From: Streptomyces cynarae
GTDB lineage: Bacteria > Actinomycetota > Actinomycetes > Streptomycetales > Streptomycetaceae
Direction of reading: 5' to 3'
DNA length: 64,000 nucleotides
Assembly: GCF_025642135.1 (NCBI RefSeq)
Contig: NZ_CP106793.1
Coordinates: forward strand, 2,339,001-2,403,000
Positions 35,443 through 45,245 of this stretch are shown here, piece by piece; within the stretch, counting starts at the first letter, position 1; each line of letters starts with the position of its first letter. The notes beneath the pieces are model-generated. The model saw only the letters and a list, made by a program, of their open reading frames with translations, was not told the origin of the DNA and searched no databases. The position numbers were made by a program, and so were the translations under genes.

Positions 35443-36375
35443 GTGAACGAACTGCCGCAGCAGCTGGTCAACGGCCTGCTACTAGGATCCATGTACGGGC
35501 TGGTCGCCATCGGCTACACGATGGTCTATGGCATCGTCCAGCTCATCAACTTCGCCCACGGCGAGATCTTCATGACCGGCGCGTTCGGCGCCCTCACGGT
35601 CTACGCGTACGTCCTGCCCGACGGCACCTCCATGTGGGTCGCCCTGCCACTGATGCTCGTCGGCGCGGTCCTGGTCGCCGTCCTCGTGGCCGTGGGAGCG
35701 GAGCGGTTCGCCTACCGGCCTCTGCGCAACGCCCCCCGCCTGGCCCCTCTCATCACGGCCATCGGCCTCTCCCTCGCCCTCCAGCAGGCCGTCTGGGCCT
35801 GGTACCCGGAGGCCAAATCCGCCCGCACCTTCCCGCAGATCAACGGGGGCCCCTTCCACCTCGGCAGTGTCACCATCCAGACCGGTGACGTCTTCCTCAT
35901 CATCGCGGCCCCCATCAGCATGGCCGTCCTCGCCTACTTCGTCATGAGGACCCGCACCGGACGCGGCATGCAGGCCACCGCCCAGGACCCCGACACCGCC
36001 AAGCTCATGGGTGTCGACACCGACCGCATCATCGTGGTCGCCTTCGCCCTCGGCGCCGCCTTCGCCGCCATCGGCGGCGTCGCCTACGGCCTCAAGTACG
36101 GCCAGATCGACTTCCGCATGGGCTTCATCCTCGGCCTCAAGGCCTTCACCGCGGCCGTCCTCGGTGGCATCGGCAACATCTACGGAGCCATGATCGGCGG
36201 CGTCGTCCTCGGTGTCGCCGAGACCCTGGCCACCGCCTACATCGCCGACCTCCCCGGCATGGAAAAGTTCGGCAGCCAGTCCTGGGCAGACGTCTGGGCG
36301 TTCGTACTCCTCATTCTCGTGCTGCTGTTCAGGCCACAGGGCCTGCTCGGCGAGCGCGTCGCGGACAGGGCGTGA
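35443..36375 (+). CDS. livH: Branched-chain amino acid ABC permease LivH
   Basis: A 310-residue inner-membrane permease with about eight transmembrane helices. It begins NELPQQLVNGLLLGSMYGLV, and contains the characteristic GIVQLINFAHGEIFMTGAF. The EAA-like coupling loop that contacts the ATPases is TGRGMQATAQDPDTAKLMGVD. The GTG start has GGAGG seven bases upstream. The stop codon is six bases before the livM ATG. Confidence 0.94.
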   Translation: MNELPQQLVNGLLLGSMYGLVAIGYTMVYGIVQLINFAHGEIFMTGAFGALTVYAYVLPDGTSMWVALPLMLVGAVLVAVLVAVGAERFAYRPLRNAPRLAPLITAIGLSLALQQAVWAWYPEAKSARTFPQINGGPFHLGSVTIQTGDVFLIIAAPISMAVLAYFVMRTRTGRGMQATAQDPDTAKLMGVDTDRIIVVAFALGAAFAAIGGVAYGLKYGQIDFRMGFILGLKAFTAAVLGGIGNIYGAMIGGVVLGVAETLATAYIADLPGMEKFGSQSWADVWAFVLLILVLLFRPQGLLGERVADRA

Positions 36376-36380
36376 CACCG

Positions 36381-38207
36381 ATGACCACACAGACCACCGC
36401 ACCCGACACCCCGAGCACCCCCGCCACCGGCGCCCCCTCCGGACTCGTCCGCATCCCGCCGCGCATCGGCCGCGCCGTCGCCACCGTCGGCGGCGCCCTC
36501 ACCATCCTCTCCACCTTCCTCTCCTGGACCTGGACCGCCGACTTCCCCGGCGACCTCACCGTCTACGGCTACCCGGGCGGCCTGCAGGTCCTCGTCCTCA
36601 TCGGCGGCGTCCTCACCACCCTGTTCGCCCTCGCCTCCTACGGCATCAAAGGCCTGGGCTGGCTCGTCCCCGCCGGCGCCGACGCAGCCCTGAAGTTCGC
36701 CGCCCTCACCACCTTCGCCACCGCCTGGTACACGGTCCTGGCGATCAGCGTCGAACTCGGCGGACTCGTCAACCTGGAGCCCGGCGGCTACCTCGTGGCC
36801 GTCACCAGCCTGGCCGCCCTGATCGGCGCCCTGGCCCTGCCCTTCCAGCGGCCCGAGCCCGACCCCATCGACCCCGACGACACGTCCTGGGAACACTTCA
36901 AGCACCGGGCCGCCCACCAATGGGCAACGGTCAAGGCCGCCTTCACCTCCGGCACCCCGCGCCCCCTCGGCAAGCTGCCCTCCTACGCCGAGATCCTGAT
37001 CATCGTCGGGATCCTGGCCCTGGGACTGACCGTCTTCACCTACGGCATCGGCACCGAGTACGACGAACTCTTCATCGGCTTCCTGCTCACCGCCGGCCTC
37101 GGCTTCGCCGCCCTCAACAAGGCCGGCCTGATCAGCCAGGCCTCCCAGCTCACCGCCCGCCACCAGAACATCACCACCTGCGGGGCGTTCGTCGCGGCGG
37201 CGCTGTTCCCCTTCACCCAGACCAACGACCAGTACGCGACCCTCGGCGTCTACATCCTCATCTTCGCCACCGTCGCCCTCGGCCTGAACATCGTCGTCGG
37301 CCTCGCCGGCCTCCTCGACCTCGGTTACGTCGCCTTCCTCGGCGTCGGCGCCTACGCCGCGGCCCTGGTATCCGGCTCCCCCAACTCCCCCTTCCACGTC
37401 CACTTCCCCTTCTGGGCCGCCGTCCTCATCGGCGCCGCCGCCTCCCTCGTGTTCGGCGTCCTCATCGGCGCCCCCACCCTGCGCCTGCGCGGCGACTACC
37501 TCGCCATCGTCACCCTCGGCTTCGGTGAGATCTTCCGCATCACGGCCAACAACCTCGACGGCACCTCCGGACCCGACCTCACCAACGGCTCCAACGGCAT
37601 CGCCTCCATCCCGAACCTCGACATCCTCGGCTTCGACTTCGGCGCCCAGCACGACATCGCCGGGTTCAGCATCGGCCGCTTCGCCAACTACTTCTTCCTG
37701 ATGCTGATCATCACCGCCGTCGTCGTGCTCGTCTTCCGGCGCAGCGGCAACTCCCGCATCGGCCGGGCCTGGGTCGCCATCCGCGAGGACGAGACCGCCG
37801 CTCTCGCCATGGGCATCAACGGCTTCCGGGTCAAACTGATCGCCTTCGCCGTCGGCGCCTCCCTCGCCGGCCTCGCCGGCACCGTCCAGGCCCACGTCAC
37901 CTACACCGTCACACCCGAGCAGTACCTCTTCGCCGGCCCCATCCCACCCAACTCCGCCTTCCTGCTCGCCGCGGTCGTCCTCGGCGGCATGGGCACCATC
38001 AGCGGCCCCCTCATCGGCGCCGCTCTGCTCTTCCTCATCCCCAACAAGCTCCAGTTCCTCGGCGACTACCAGCTCTTCGCCTTCGGTCTCGCACTCATCC
38101 TGCTGATGCGCTTCCGTCCGGAGGGCCTCATCCCCAACCGGCGCCGCCAACTGGAATTCCACGAAGAGGCGGAAGCGCCCACAGTCCTCAGCACGACAGG
38201 GGCCTGA
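36381..38207 (+). CDS. livM: Branched-chain amino acid ABC permease LivM, extended form
   Basis: A 608-residue permease. The C-terminal 320 residues are the LivM domain (LGLNIVVGLAGLLDLGYVAF, RLRGDYLAIVTLGFGEI and the EAA loop GRAWVAIREDETAALAMG). The first 280 residues form an additional membrane region with about five helices (LTILSTFLSWTWTADF, LQVLVLIGGVLTTLFALASY) that E. coli LivM lacks and that is common in Streptomyces homologues. Its job is unknown. ATG 36381 is chosen; a GTG nine bases earlier overlaps the livH stop codon. Confidence 0.93.
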   Translation: MTTQTTAPDTPSTPATGAPSGLVRIPPRIGRAVATVGGALTILSTFLSWTWTADFPGDLTVYGYPGGLQVLVLIGGVLTTLFALASYGIKGLGWLVPAGADAALKFAALTTFATAWYTVLAISVELGGLVNLEPGGYLVAVTSLAALIGALALPFQRPEPDPIDPDDTSWEHFKHRAAHQWATVKAAFTSGTPRPLGKLPSYAEILIIVGILALGLTVFTYGIGTEYDELFIGFLLTAGLGFAALNKAGLISQASQLTARHQNITTCGAFVAAALFPFTQTNDQYATLGVYILIFATVALGLNIVVGLAGLLDLGYVAFLGVGAYAAALVSGSPNSPFHVHFPFWAAVLIGAAASLVFGVLIGAPTLRLRGDYLAIVTLGFGEIFRITANNLDGTSGPDLTNGSNGIASIPNLDILGFDFGAQHDIAGFSIGRFANYFFLMLIITAVVVLVFRRSGNSRIGRAWVAIREDETAALAMGINGFRVKLIAFAVGASLAGLAGTVQAHVTYTVTPEQYLFAGPIPPNSAFLLAAVVLGGMGTISGPLIGAALLFLIPNKLQFLGDYQLFAFGLALILLMRFRPEGLIPNRRRQLEFHEEAEAPTVLSTTGA

Positions 38208-38212
38208 CCACC

Positions 38213-39837
<1,625 letters not shown>

Positions 39838-39869
39838 GCGCGCGCTCTCTCGGCCACACGCCGAACGAC

Positions 39870-39905
39870 GAGGCCCGCACCCCGTGGCAACGGGATGCGG
39901 GCCTC
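39870..39905. terminator. Shared terminator between livF and the ANTAR regulator gene
   Basis: GAGGCCCGCA (39870-39879) pairs with TGCGGGCCTC (39896-39905), with an inner CCCGT/ACGGG stem and a short loop. It lies between two convergent genes and can work in both directions. Confidence 0.8.
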
Positions 39906-39926
39906 TCCGCTGTAGCGACGGGGATG

Positions 39927-40577
39927 TCAGCCCTTGGCGGCCTTCTTCTCCTCCGCGTCCTGAATGACAGCCTCCGCGACCTGCTGCATGGACATACGAC
40001 GATCCATCGACGTCTTCTGAATCCACCGGAACGCAGCCGGCTCCGTCAGCCCGTACTCCGTCTGGAGGATCGACTTCGCCCGATCCACCAGCTTCCGGGT
40101 CTCCAGGCGCTGCGAGAGGTCCGCGACCTCCTTCTCCAGCTCCTTCAACTCCGTGAACCGCGAGACAGCCATCTCGATGGCCGGAACGACATCACTCTTG
40201 CTGAACGGCTTCACCAGATACGCCATCGCACCCGCGTCCCGCGCCCGCTCCACGAGGTCACGCTGCGAGAACGCCGTCAGCATCAGCACCGGGGCGATAC
40301 GCTCCTCGGCGATCTTCTCCGCCGCCGAGATGCCGTCGAGCTTCGGCATCTTCACGTCGAGAATCACAAGGTCGGGCTTGTGCTCCCGGGCCAGCTCGAC
40401 GGCCTGCTCACCATCGCCGGCCTCGCCGACGACGGTGTAGCCCTCCTCCTCGAGCATCTCTTTGAGATCGAGCCGGATGAGCGCCTCGTCCTCGGCGATG
40501 ACGACACGGGTCGTCAGCGGAGGCACGTGCGACTTGTCGTCGTCGGCAACGGGCTGGGGCGACTCGGGGGAGGTCAC
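39927..40577 (-). CDS. ANTAR-domain response regulator (PdtaR-like)
   Basis: A 216-residue regulator with an N-terminal receiver domain (about 24-140) and a C-terminal ANTAR RNA-binding domain (about 150-210). The phosphorylation site is Asp74 (LVILDVKMP), with acidic pocket EDE at 29-31 and Lys in YLVKPFSKSD. The ANTAR segment RKLVDRAKSILQTEYGLTEP and RMSMQQVAEAVI carries the conserved alanines and aromatic residues. ANTAR proteins antiterminate transcription by binding paired hexaloop hairpins in nascent RNA. The cognate kinase is not in this window. Confidence 0.93.
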   Translation of the reverse strand: MTSPESPQPVADDDKSHVPPLTTRVVIAEDEALIRLDLKEMLEEEGYTVVGEAGDGEQAVELAREHKPDLVILDVKMPKLDGISAAEKIAEERIAPVLMLTAFSQRDLVERARDAGAMAYLVKPFSKSDVVPAIEMAVSRFTELKELEKEVADLSQRLETRKLVDRAKSILQTEYGLTEPAAFRWIQKTSMDRRMSMQQVAEAVIQDAEEKKAAKG

Positions 40578-40675
40578 TCGGGCTCCTCGTTACGGGCTGG
40601 GCAGGTAGTGCTGCTAATGCAGCCTACCTAGCGGCGCCAAACGATGATGACCCGGTACACTCTCGCATGTGCCGC

Positions 40676-40758
40676 GCCGGGTTGGTGGAACGGTATACAC
40701 GGAGGTCTCAAACACCTCTGCCTGTGAGGGCTTGCGGGTTCGAATCCCGCACCCGGCA
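40676..40758 (+). tRNA. tRNA-Leu (CAA)
   Basis: Acceptor arms GCCGGGT and ACCCGGC pair perfectly. The anticodon stem GAGGT/ACCTC encloses CTCAAAC, giving anticodon CAA. The long variable arm is that of a class II tRNA and the T arm is CGGGTTCGAATCCCG. CCA is not encoded. The tRNA reads UUG codons, which are rare in this GC-rich genome. Confidence 0.95.
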
Positions 40759-40766
40759 CTCCGAGT

Positions 40767-40803
40767 AAGCGGAGGATCACGTTCGCGTGGTTCTCCGCTT
40801 TTT
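40767..40803 (+). terminator. Intrinsic terminator of tRNA-Leu with TTCG loop
   Basis: AAGCGGAG and CTCCGCTT pair, an inner CACG-TTCG-CGTG stem gives a very stable tetraloop, and a T run follows. It starts nine bases after the tRNA. Confidence 0.88.
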
Positions 40804-40841
40804 GGCGCACTGAGTCACGGTCGGTAACGCAGAGTGGCCGC

Positions 40842-41621
40842 ATGGAGCAGCACAGCCCTTCGATTCGCGCACATGCTGTCGCATTGATGCGCCAAGGCGT
40901 TCCCAACCGCGTCGTCGCAGAGCAGCTCAACATCCCTCGGGGAACCATCAGCTGGTGGCGCTATGAAGACCGCAAGGCACGCGGTGAGATGTACAGGCAG
41001 CCGACGGACTGCCCTCGCTGCACAGGCCGCGAGTTTGACCTAGCGGCTTACTCGTACCTGCTCGGCCTCTACCTCGGCGATGGTCACATCATCTCCAAGT
41101 ACAAGCAGCATCATTTGTCGATCTTCTGCAACGCCACACAGACCGGCCTGATCGCGGCCGCGGAAGACGCCATGCGCAGGGTGATGCCCACGCCCAGCGT
41201 CGGGCAACACGTCAAGACCGGCTGCATCGAGGTGAAGTCCTACACCAGGCATTGGACGTGCATGTTCCCTCAGCACGGGCCCGGCAAGAAGCATGAACGT
41301 CCTATCGTCCTCGAACCCTGGCAGCAAGCCATCCTCGACGCCCACCCCTGGGAGTTCATCCGCGGCCTCATCCACTCCGATGGCTGCCGTGTCACGAACT
41401 GGACCATCCGGCTCATCGGCGGTGAACGCAAGCGCTATGAGTACCCGCGGTACTTCTTCACCAACGTCTCCGACGACATCCGTCAGCTGTACACCGACAC
41501 CCTCGACAAGCTCGGCGTCGAGTGGACGCACTGCACCCGCAATGGCAACCCGTACAACATCTCCGTCGCCAAGAAAGCGTCCGTCGCCCTCCTCGACGCC
41601 CACGTAGGCCCCAAGTACTGA
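40842..41621 (+). CDS. HTH and LAGLIDADG endonuclease-like protein
   Basis: A 259-residue protein with three parts. An N-terminal helix-turn-helix (about 10-41: AVALMRQGVPNRVVAEQLNI followed by PRGTISWWR) is followed by a CPRC knuckle (57-60) and a LAGLIDADG homing endonuclease-like domain with two motifs, YLLGLYLGDG (72-81) and FIRGLIHSDG (172-181). Both acidic residues expected for metal binding are present (Asp80, Asp180). It is free-standing, not inside an intron or intein. Its codon use has more A/T at third positions than its neighbours, which suggests acquisition. The start has only a weak ribosome site; a possible promoter (TTGGCG, 17 bp, TAACGC) lies at 40802-40830. It could be an active endonuclease or a repurposed regulator. 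Confidence 0.78.
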   Translation: MEQHSPSIRAHAVALMRQGVPNRVVAEQLNIPRGTISWWRYEDRKARGEMYRQPTDCPRCTGREFDLAAYSYLLGLYLGDGHIISKYKQHHLSIFCNATQTGLIAAAEDAMRRVMPTPSVGQHVKTGCIEVKSYTRHWTCMFPQHGPGKKHERPIVLEPWQQAILDAHPWEFIRGLIHSDGCRVTNWTIRLIGGERKRYEYPRYFFTNVSDDIRQLYTDTLDKLGVEWTHCTRNGNPYNISVAKKASVALLDAHVGPKY

Positions 41622-41625
41622 CCGA

Positions 41626-43062
41626 CTACTTAGGGCTGTCGTCCTCGCCGATGTGGTGTACCCGGACCATGTTCGTCGAGCCCGACACCCCGGGCGGCGA
41701 GCCCGCCGTGATCACCACCACGTCGCCCTTCTGGCAGCGGCCGTACTTCAGCAGCAGTTCGTCGACCTGATCGACCATCGCGTCCGTGGAGTCGACATGC
41801 GGTCCCAGGAACGTCTCCACGCCCCACGTGAGGTTGAGCTGCGAGCGCGTGGCCGGCTCGGGGGTGAAGGCGAGGAGCGGGATCGGGGAGCGGTAGCGGG
41901 AGAGGCGGCGGGCGGTGTCGCCTGACTGGGTGAAGGCGACGAGGAATTTCGCGCCGAGGAAGTCGCCGATCTCCGCTGCCGCGCGGGCGACGGCGCCGCC
42001 CTGGGTGCGGGGCTTGTTGCTGTCGGTCAGGGGCGGCAGGCCCTTGGCGAGGAGGTCCTCCTCGGCGGCCTCGACGATGCGGGCCATGGTCCTGACCGTT
42101 TCGATGGGGTGGTTGCCGACGCTGGTCTCGCCGGAGAGCATGACGGCGTCCGTGCCGTCGATGACGGCGTTCGCGACGTCGCTCGCCTCCGCCCTGGTCG
42201 GGCGCGAATTCTCGATCATCGAGTCGAGCATCTGGGTGGCGACGATGACGGGTTTGGCGTTCCGCTTGGCGAGTTTGATGGCGCGCTTTTGGACGATCGG
42301 GACCTGTTCGAGTGGCATTTCGACGCCGAGGTCGCCGCGGGCGACCATGATGCCGTCGAAGGCGGCGACGATGTCGTCGATGTTCTCGACCGCCTGGGGT
42401 TTTTCGACCTTGGCGATGACGGGGAGTCGGCGGCTTTCTTCGTCCATGATGCGGTGGACGTCCTTGATGTCCCGGCCGCTGCGCACGAATGAGAGTGCGA
42501 TGATGTCGAAGCCGGTGCGCAGGGCCCAGCGGAGGTCGTCTTCGTCCTTTTTGGAGAGTGCGGGGACGGAGACGGCGACTCCGGGCAGGTTCAGTCCCTT
42601 GTGGTCGGAGACCATGCCGCCTTCGACGACGGTGGTGTGGACGCGGGGGCCGTCGACGGCGGTGACCTGGAGGCAGACTTTGCCGTCGTCGACGAGGATG
42701 CGTTCGCCGGGGGTGACGTCGGTGGCGAGGCCGGCGTAGGTGGTTCCGCAGGTCTGGCGGTCTCCTTCGGCGCCTTCTTCGACGGTGATGGTGAAGGTGT
42801 CTCCGCGTTCAAGGAGTACGGGGCCTTCGGTGAAGCGGCCGAGTCGGATCTTCGGGCCCTGAAGGTCGGCGAGGATTCCGACGCTGCGGCCGGTTTCGTC
42901 GGCGGCCTTTCGTACGCGTTGGTAGCGCTCCTCGGGTTCGGCGTAGGTGCCGTGGCTGAGGTTGAAGCGGGCGACGTCCATTCCGGCTTCGACCAGTGCC
43001 TTGATCTGGTCGTACGAGTCGGTGGCGGGGCCCAGAGTGCAGACGATCTTGGCTCGGCGCAT
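41626..43062 (-). CDS. pyk: Pyruvate kinase
   Basis: A 478-residue enzyme converting phosphoenolpyruvate and ADP to pyruvate and ATP. Signatures are RRAKIVCTLGPAT at the start, DVARFNLSHGTY, the active-site lysine in VIAKVEKPQAVENID, and the metal-binding region IMVARGDLGVEMPLE. The TQMLDSMIENSRPTRAEASDVANAV segment is standard. The length is normal and the allosteric C-terminal domain is complete (DDSPK end). It is convergent with the LAGLIDADG gene, with only four bases between stop codons and no terminator seen. Confidence 0.97.
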   Translation of the reverse strand: MRRAKIVCTLGPATDSYDQIKALVEAGMDVARFNLSHGTYAEPEERYQRVRKAADETGRSVGILADLQGPKIRLGRFTEGPVLLERGDTFTITVEEGAEGDRQTCGTTYAGLATDVTPGERILVDDGKVCLQVTAVDGPRVHTTVVEGGMVSDHKGLNLPGVAVSVPALSKKDEDDLRWALRTGFDIIALSFVRSGRDIKDVHRIMDEESRRLPVIAKVEKPQAVENIDDIVAAFDGIMVARGDLGVEMPLEQVPIVQKRAIKLAKRNAKPVIVATQMLDSMIENSRPTRAEASDVANAVIDGTDAVMLSGETSVGNHPIETVRTMARIVEAAEEDLLAKGLPPLTDSNKPRTQGGAVARAAAEIGDFLGAKFLVAFTQSGDTARRLSRYRSPIPLLAFTPEPATRSQLNLTWGVETFLGPHVDSTDAMVDQVDELLLKYGRCQKGDVVVITAGSPPGVSGSTNMVRVHHIGEDDSPK

Positions 43063-43369
43063 GGTGTGAGCCTATGACTTACCGGCCGGTAGAGAATTGG
43101 TCGTGCGTGACTACTCAACAACCTTTGAGTGAAGCCTTGTTGTCAAGTGTTGAATTGTGCGGTGTCGCGCTCCGATGAGCATCCGGGGGAAATTGCCGTG
43201 GCATATTCACTGACGCCGGGGTCCGGGTCGAGGGGGGCGGGATCGCCGGGGAGGCCGGTTCGCAGGCCATGGAGGTCACCAGATCGAAACCTGCGGGGAC
43301 TGTTGTCGTTGGTCATGTTCGGGTCAGAATCTACGCGCGTCATTGACCTTTTCCAGAGGAGTTCGAGAG
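43063..43369. other. Divergent promoter region of pyk and the 5'-nucleotidase gene
   Basis: A 307-bp gap without a supported gene. It holds the 12-bp palindrome TACCGGCCGGTA at 43080-43091, just upstream of pyk, and an inverted repeat CAACAA/TTGTTG near 43105-43145. A weak promoter-like pair (TTGTCG, 16 bp, CAGAAT) precedes the nucleotidase gene. I saw no convincing PhoP box. Confidence 0.4.
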
Positions 43370-45166
43370 ATGCCGTTGAACCGCCGGAAGTTCCTGAGGA
43401 GATCCGCTGCGACCGGGGCGGGGGTGGCGCTGGCGGGTGCCGCGGCGGCTCCGGCGGCCGAGGCCGCACCGGCGGAGAGGGGTCGGAAGCGGTATGCGCT
43501 GACCGTGATGGGGACGACGGACCTGCACGGTCACGTCTTCAACTGGGACTACTTCAAGGACGCGGAGTACGCGGACAAGGCGGGCAACGCGCAGGGCCTG
43601 GCCCGGATCTCGACGCTGGTGAATCAGGTGCGCGAGGAGAAGGGCCGCTGCAACACGCTGCTGCTGGACGCGGGTGACACGATCCAGGGCACGCCACTGA
43701 CGTACTACTACGCGAAGGTGGATCCGATCACCGCCGAGGGCGGTCCGGTGCATCCGATGGCGCGGGCGATGAACGCGATCGGGTACGACGCGGTGGCTCT
43801 GGGGAACCACGAGTTCAACTACGGTATCGAGACGTTGCGGAAGTTCGAGGCGCAGTGCGACTTCCCGCTGCTGGGTGCGAACGCGCTGGATGCGAAGACT
43901 CAGCGGCCGGCGTTCCCGCCGTACTTCATGAAGACGTTCCGTGTGCCGGGCGCTCCGCCGGTGAAGGTCGCCGTGCTCGGTCTGACGAATCCGGGTATCG
44001 CGATCTGGGACAAGGCGTATGTGCAGGGCAGGCTGACGTTTCCGGGTCTGGAGGAGCAGGCGGCGAAGTGGGTGCCGAGGCTGCGGTCGATGGGTGCTGA
44101 TGTGGTCGTGGTGTCGGCGCACTCGGGTGCGTCGGGCACGTCGTCGTACGGTGACCAGGTGCCGTACGTGGAGAACGCGGCCGCGAATGTGGCGCGGCAG
44201 GTGCCGGGTATCGACGCGATTCTGGTGGGGCACGCGCATGTGGAGATCCCGGAGCTGAGGGTCACCAATGAGCGGACGGGGAAGACGGTCGTCCTGTCCG
44301 AGCCGCTGTGCTACGCGGAGCGCCTCACGCTGTTCGACATCGACTTGGTGTTCGACAAGGGTCGGTGGGAGGTCGAGTCGGTGTCGGCGTCGCTGCGGAA
44401 TTCCAACAGGGTCGCCGACGATCCGGAAATCACCAAGCTGTTGTCGGACGCGCATGCCACCGTGGTGACGTATGTCAATCAGGTGGTCGGCAAGGCGACG
44501 CAGACGCTGACGACGGTGGAGGCGCGGTACAAGGACGCGCCGATCATCGATCTGATCACCAGGGTGCAGGAGGACGTCGTCAGGGCGGCGCTGGCGGGCA
44601 CGGAGTTCGCGTCTCTGCCGGTGATCGCGCAGGCGTCGCCGTTCTCGCGGACGTCCGAGATCCCGGCGGGGGATGTGACCATCCGGGATCTGTCGAGTCT
44701 GTACGTGTACGACAACACTCTGGTGGCGAAGCTGATGACGGGTGCGCAGCTGCGGGCGTACCTGGAGTACTCGGCGGAGTACTTCGTGCAGACGGCGGCG
44801 GACGCGCCGGTCGATGTGGAGAAGTTGACGAACGCGGGCGGTCGGCCGGACTACAACTACGACTACGTCTCGGGTCTGGCGTATGACATCGACATCGCGC
44901 AGCCGGCCGGTTCGCGGATCAGGAACCTTTCCTTCGACGGTACCCCGTTGGACGACGGGCAGCAGTTCGTGCTGGCGGTGAACAACTACCGCGCGAACGG
45001 TGGCGGTGCCTTCCCGTATGTGGCGTCGGCCAGGGAGCTGTGGTCGGAGTCGACGGAGATCCGGACCCGGATCGCGGAGTGGGTGACGGCGAAGGGGGTT
45101 CTGGATCCGAAGGACTTCGCGTCGGTGGACTGGCGGCTGACGCGGGACGGCACACCCGTCTTTTAA
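43370..45166 (+). CDS. Tat-exported 5'-nucleotidase/metallophosphoesterase
   Basis: A 598-residue secreted phosphoesterase. The N-terminus MPLNRRKFLRRSAATGAG is a twin-arginine signal with an AEA-A cleavage region. The metallophosphoesterase domain carries the ligands GTTDLHGH, LLDAGDTIQGTP, LGNHEFNYG and VGHAHVEIP. The C-terminal 5'-nucleotidase domain has DNTLVAKLMTGAQLRAYLE and AVNNYRANGGGAFP. It releases phosphate from nucleotides outside the cell. ATG 43370 is chosen over 43343 because it begins the Tat signal and has GGAG eight bases upstream. Confidence 0.93.
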   Translation: MPLNRRKFLRRSAATGAGVALAGAAAAPAAEAAPAERGRKRYALTVMGTTDLHGHVFNWDYFKDAEYADKAGNAQGLARISTLVNQVREEKGRCNTLLLDAGDTIQGTPLTYYYAKVDPITAEGGPVHPMARAMNAIGYDAVALGNHEFNYGIETLRKFEAQCDFPLLGANALDAKTQRPAFPPYFMKTFRVPGAPPVKVAVLGLTNPGIAIWDKAYVQGRLTFPGLEEQAAKWVPRLRSMGADVVVVSAHSGASGTSSYGDQVPYVENAAANVARQVPGIDAILVGHAHVEIPELRVTNERTGKTVVLSEPLCYAERLTLFDIDLVFDKGRWEVESVSASLRNSNRVADDPEITKLLSDAHATVVTYVNQVVGKATQTLTTVEARYKDAPIIDLITRVQEDVVRAALAGTEFASLPVIAQASPFSRTSEIPAGDVTIRDLSSLYVYDNTLVAKLMTGAQLRAYLEYSAEYFVQTAADAPVDVEKLTNAGGRPDYNYDYVSGLAYDIDIAQPAGSRIRNLSFDGTPLDDGQQFVLAVNNYRANGGGAFPYVASARELWSESTEIRTRIAEWVTAKGVLDPKDFASVDWRLTRDGTPVF

Positions 45167-45245
45167 GGCCTCTGAGGGTTGAGCAGGTCAGGTGGGCGGC
45201 GCCGGCGCGGGCATTCGTGTCGGCGCCGCCCGGTTTCCCGGTCTT

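Noticed and set aside
40676..41621. Integrative element at tRNA-Leu
   Set aside because: No integrase gene and no duplicated tRNA 3' end were found, so a mobile endonuclease-like gene is the most that can be claimed.
43130..43369. PhoP box before the 5'-nucleotidase gene
   Set aside because: No pair of GTTCACC-like direct repeats with correct spacing is present.
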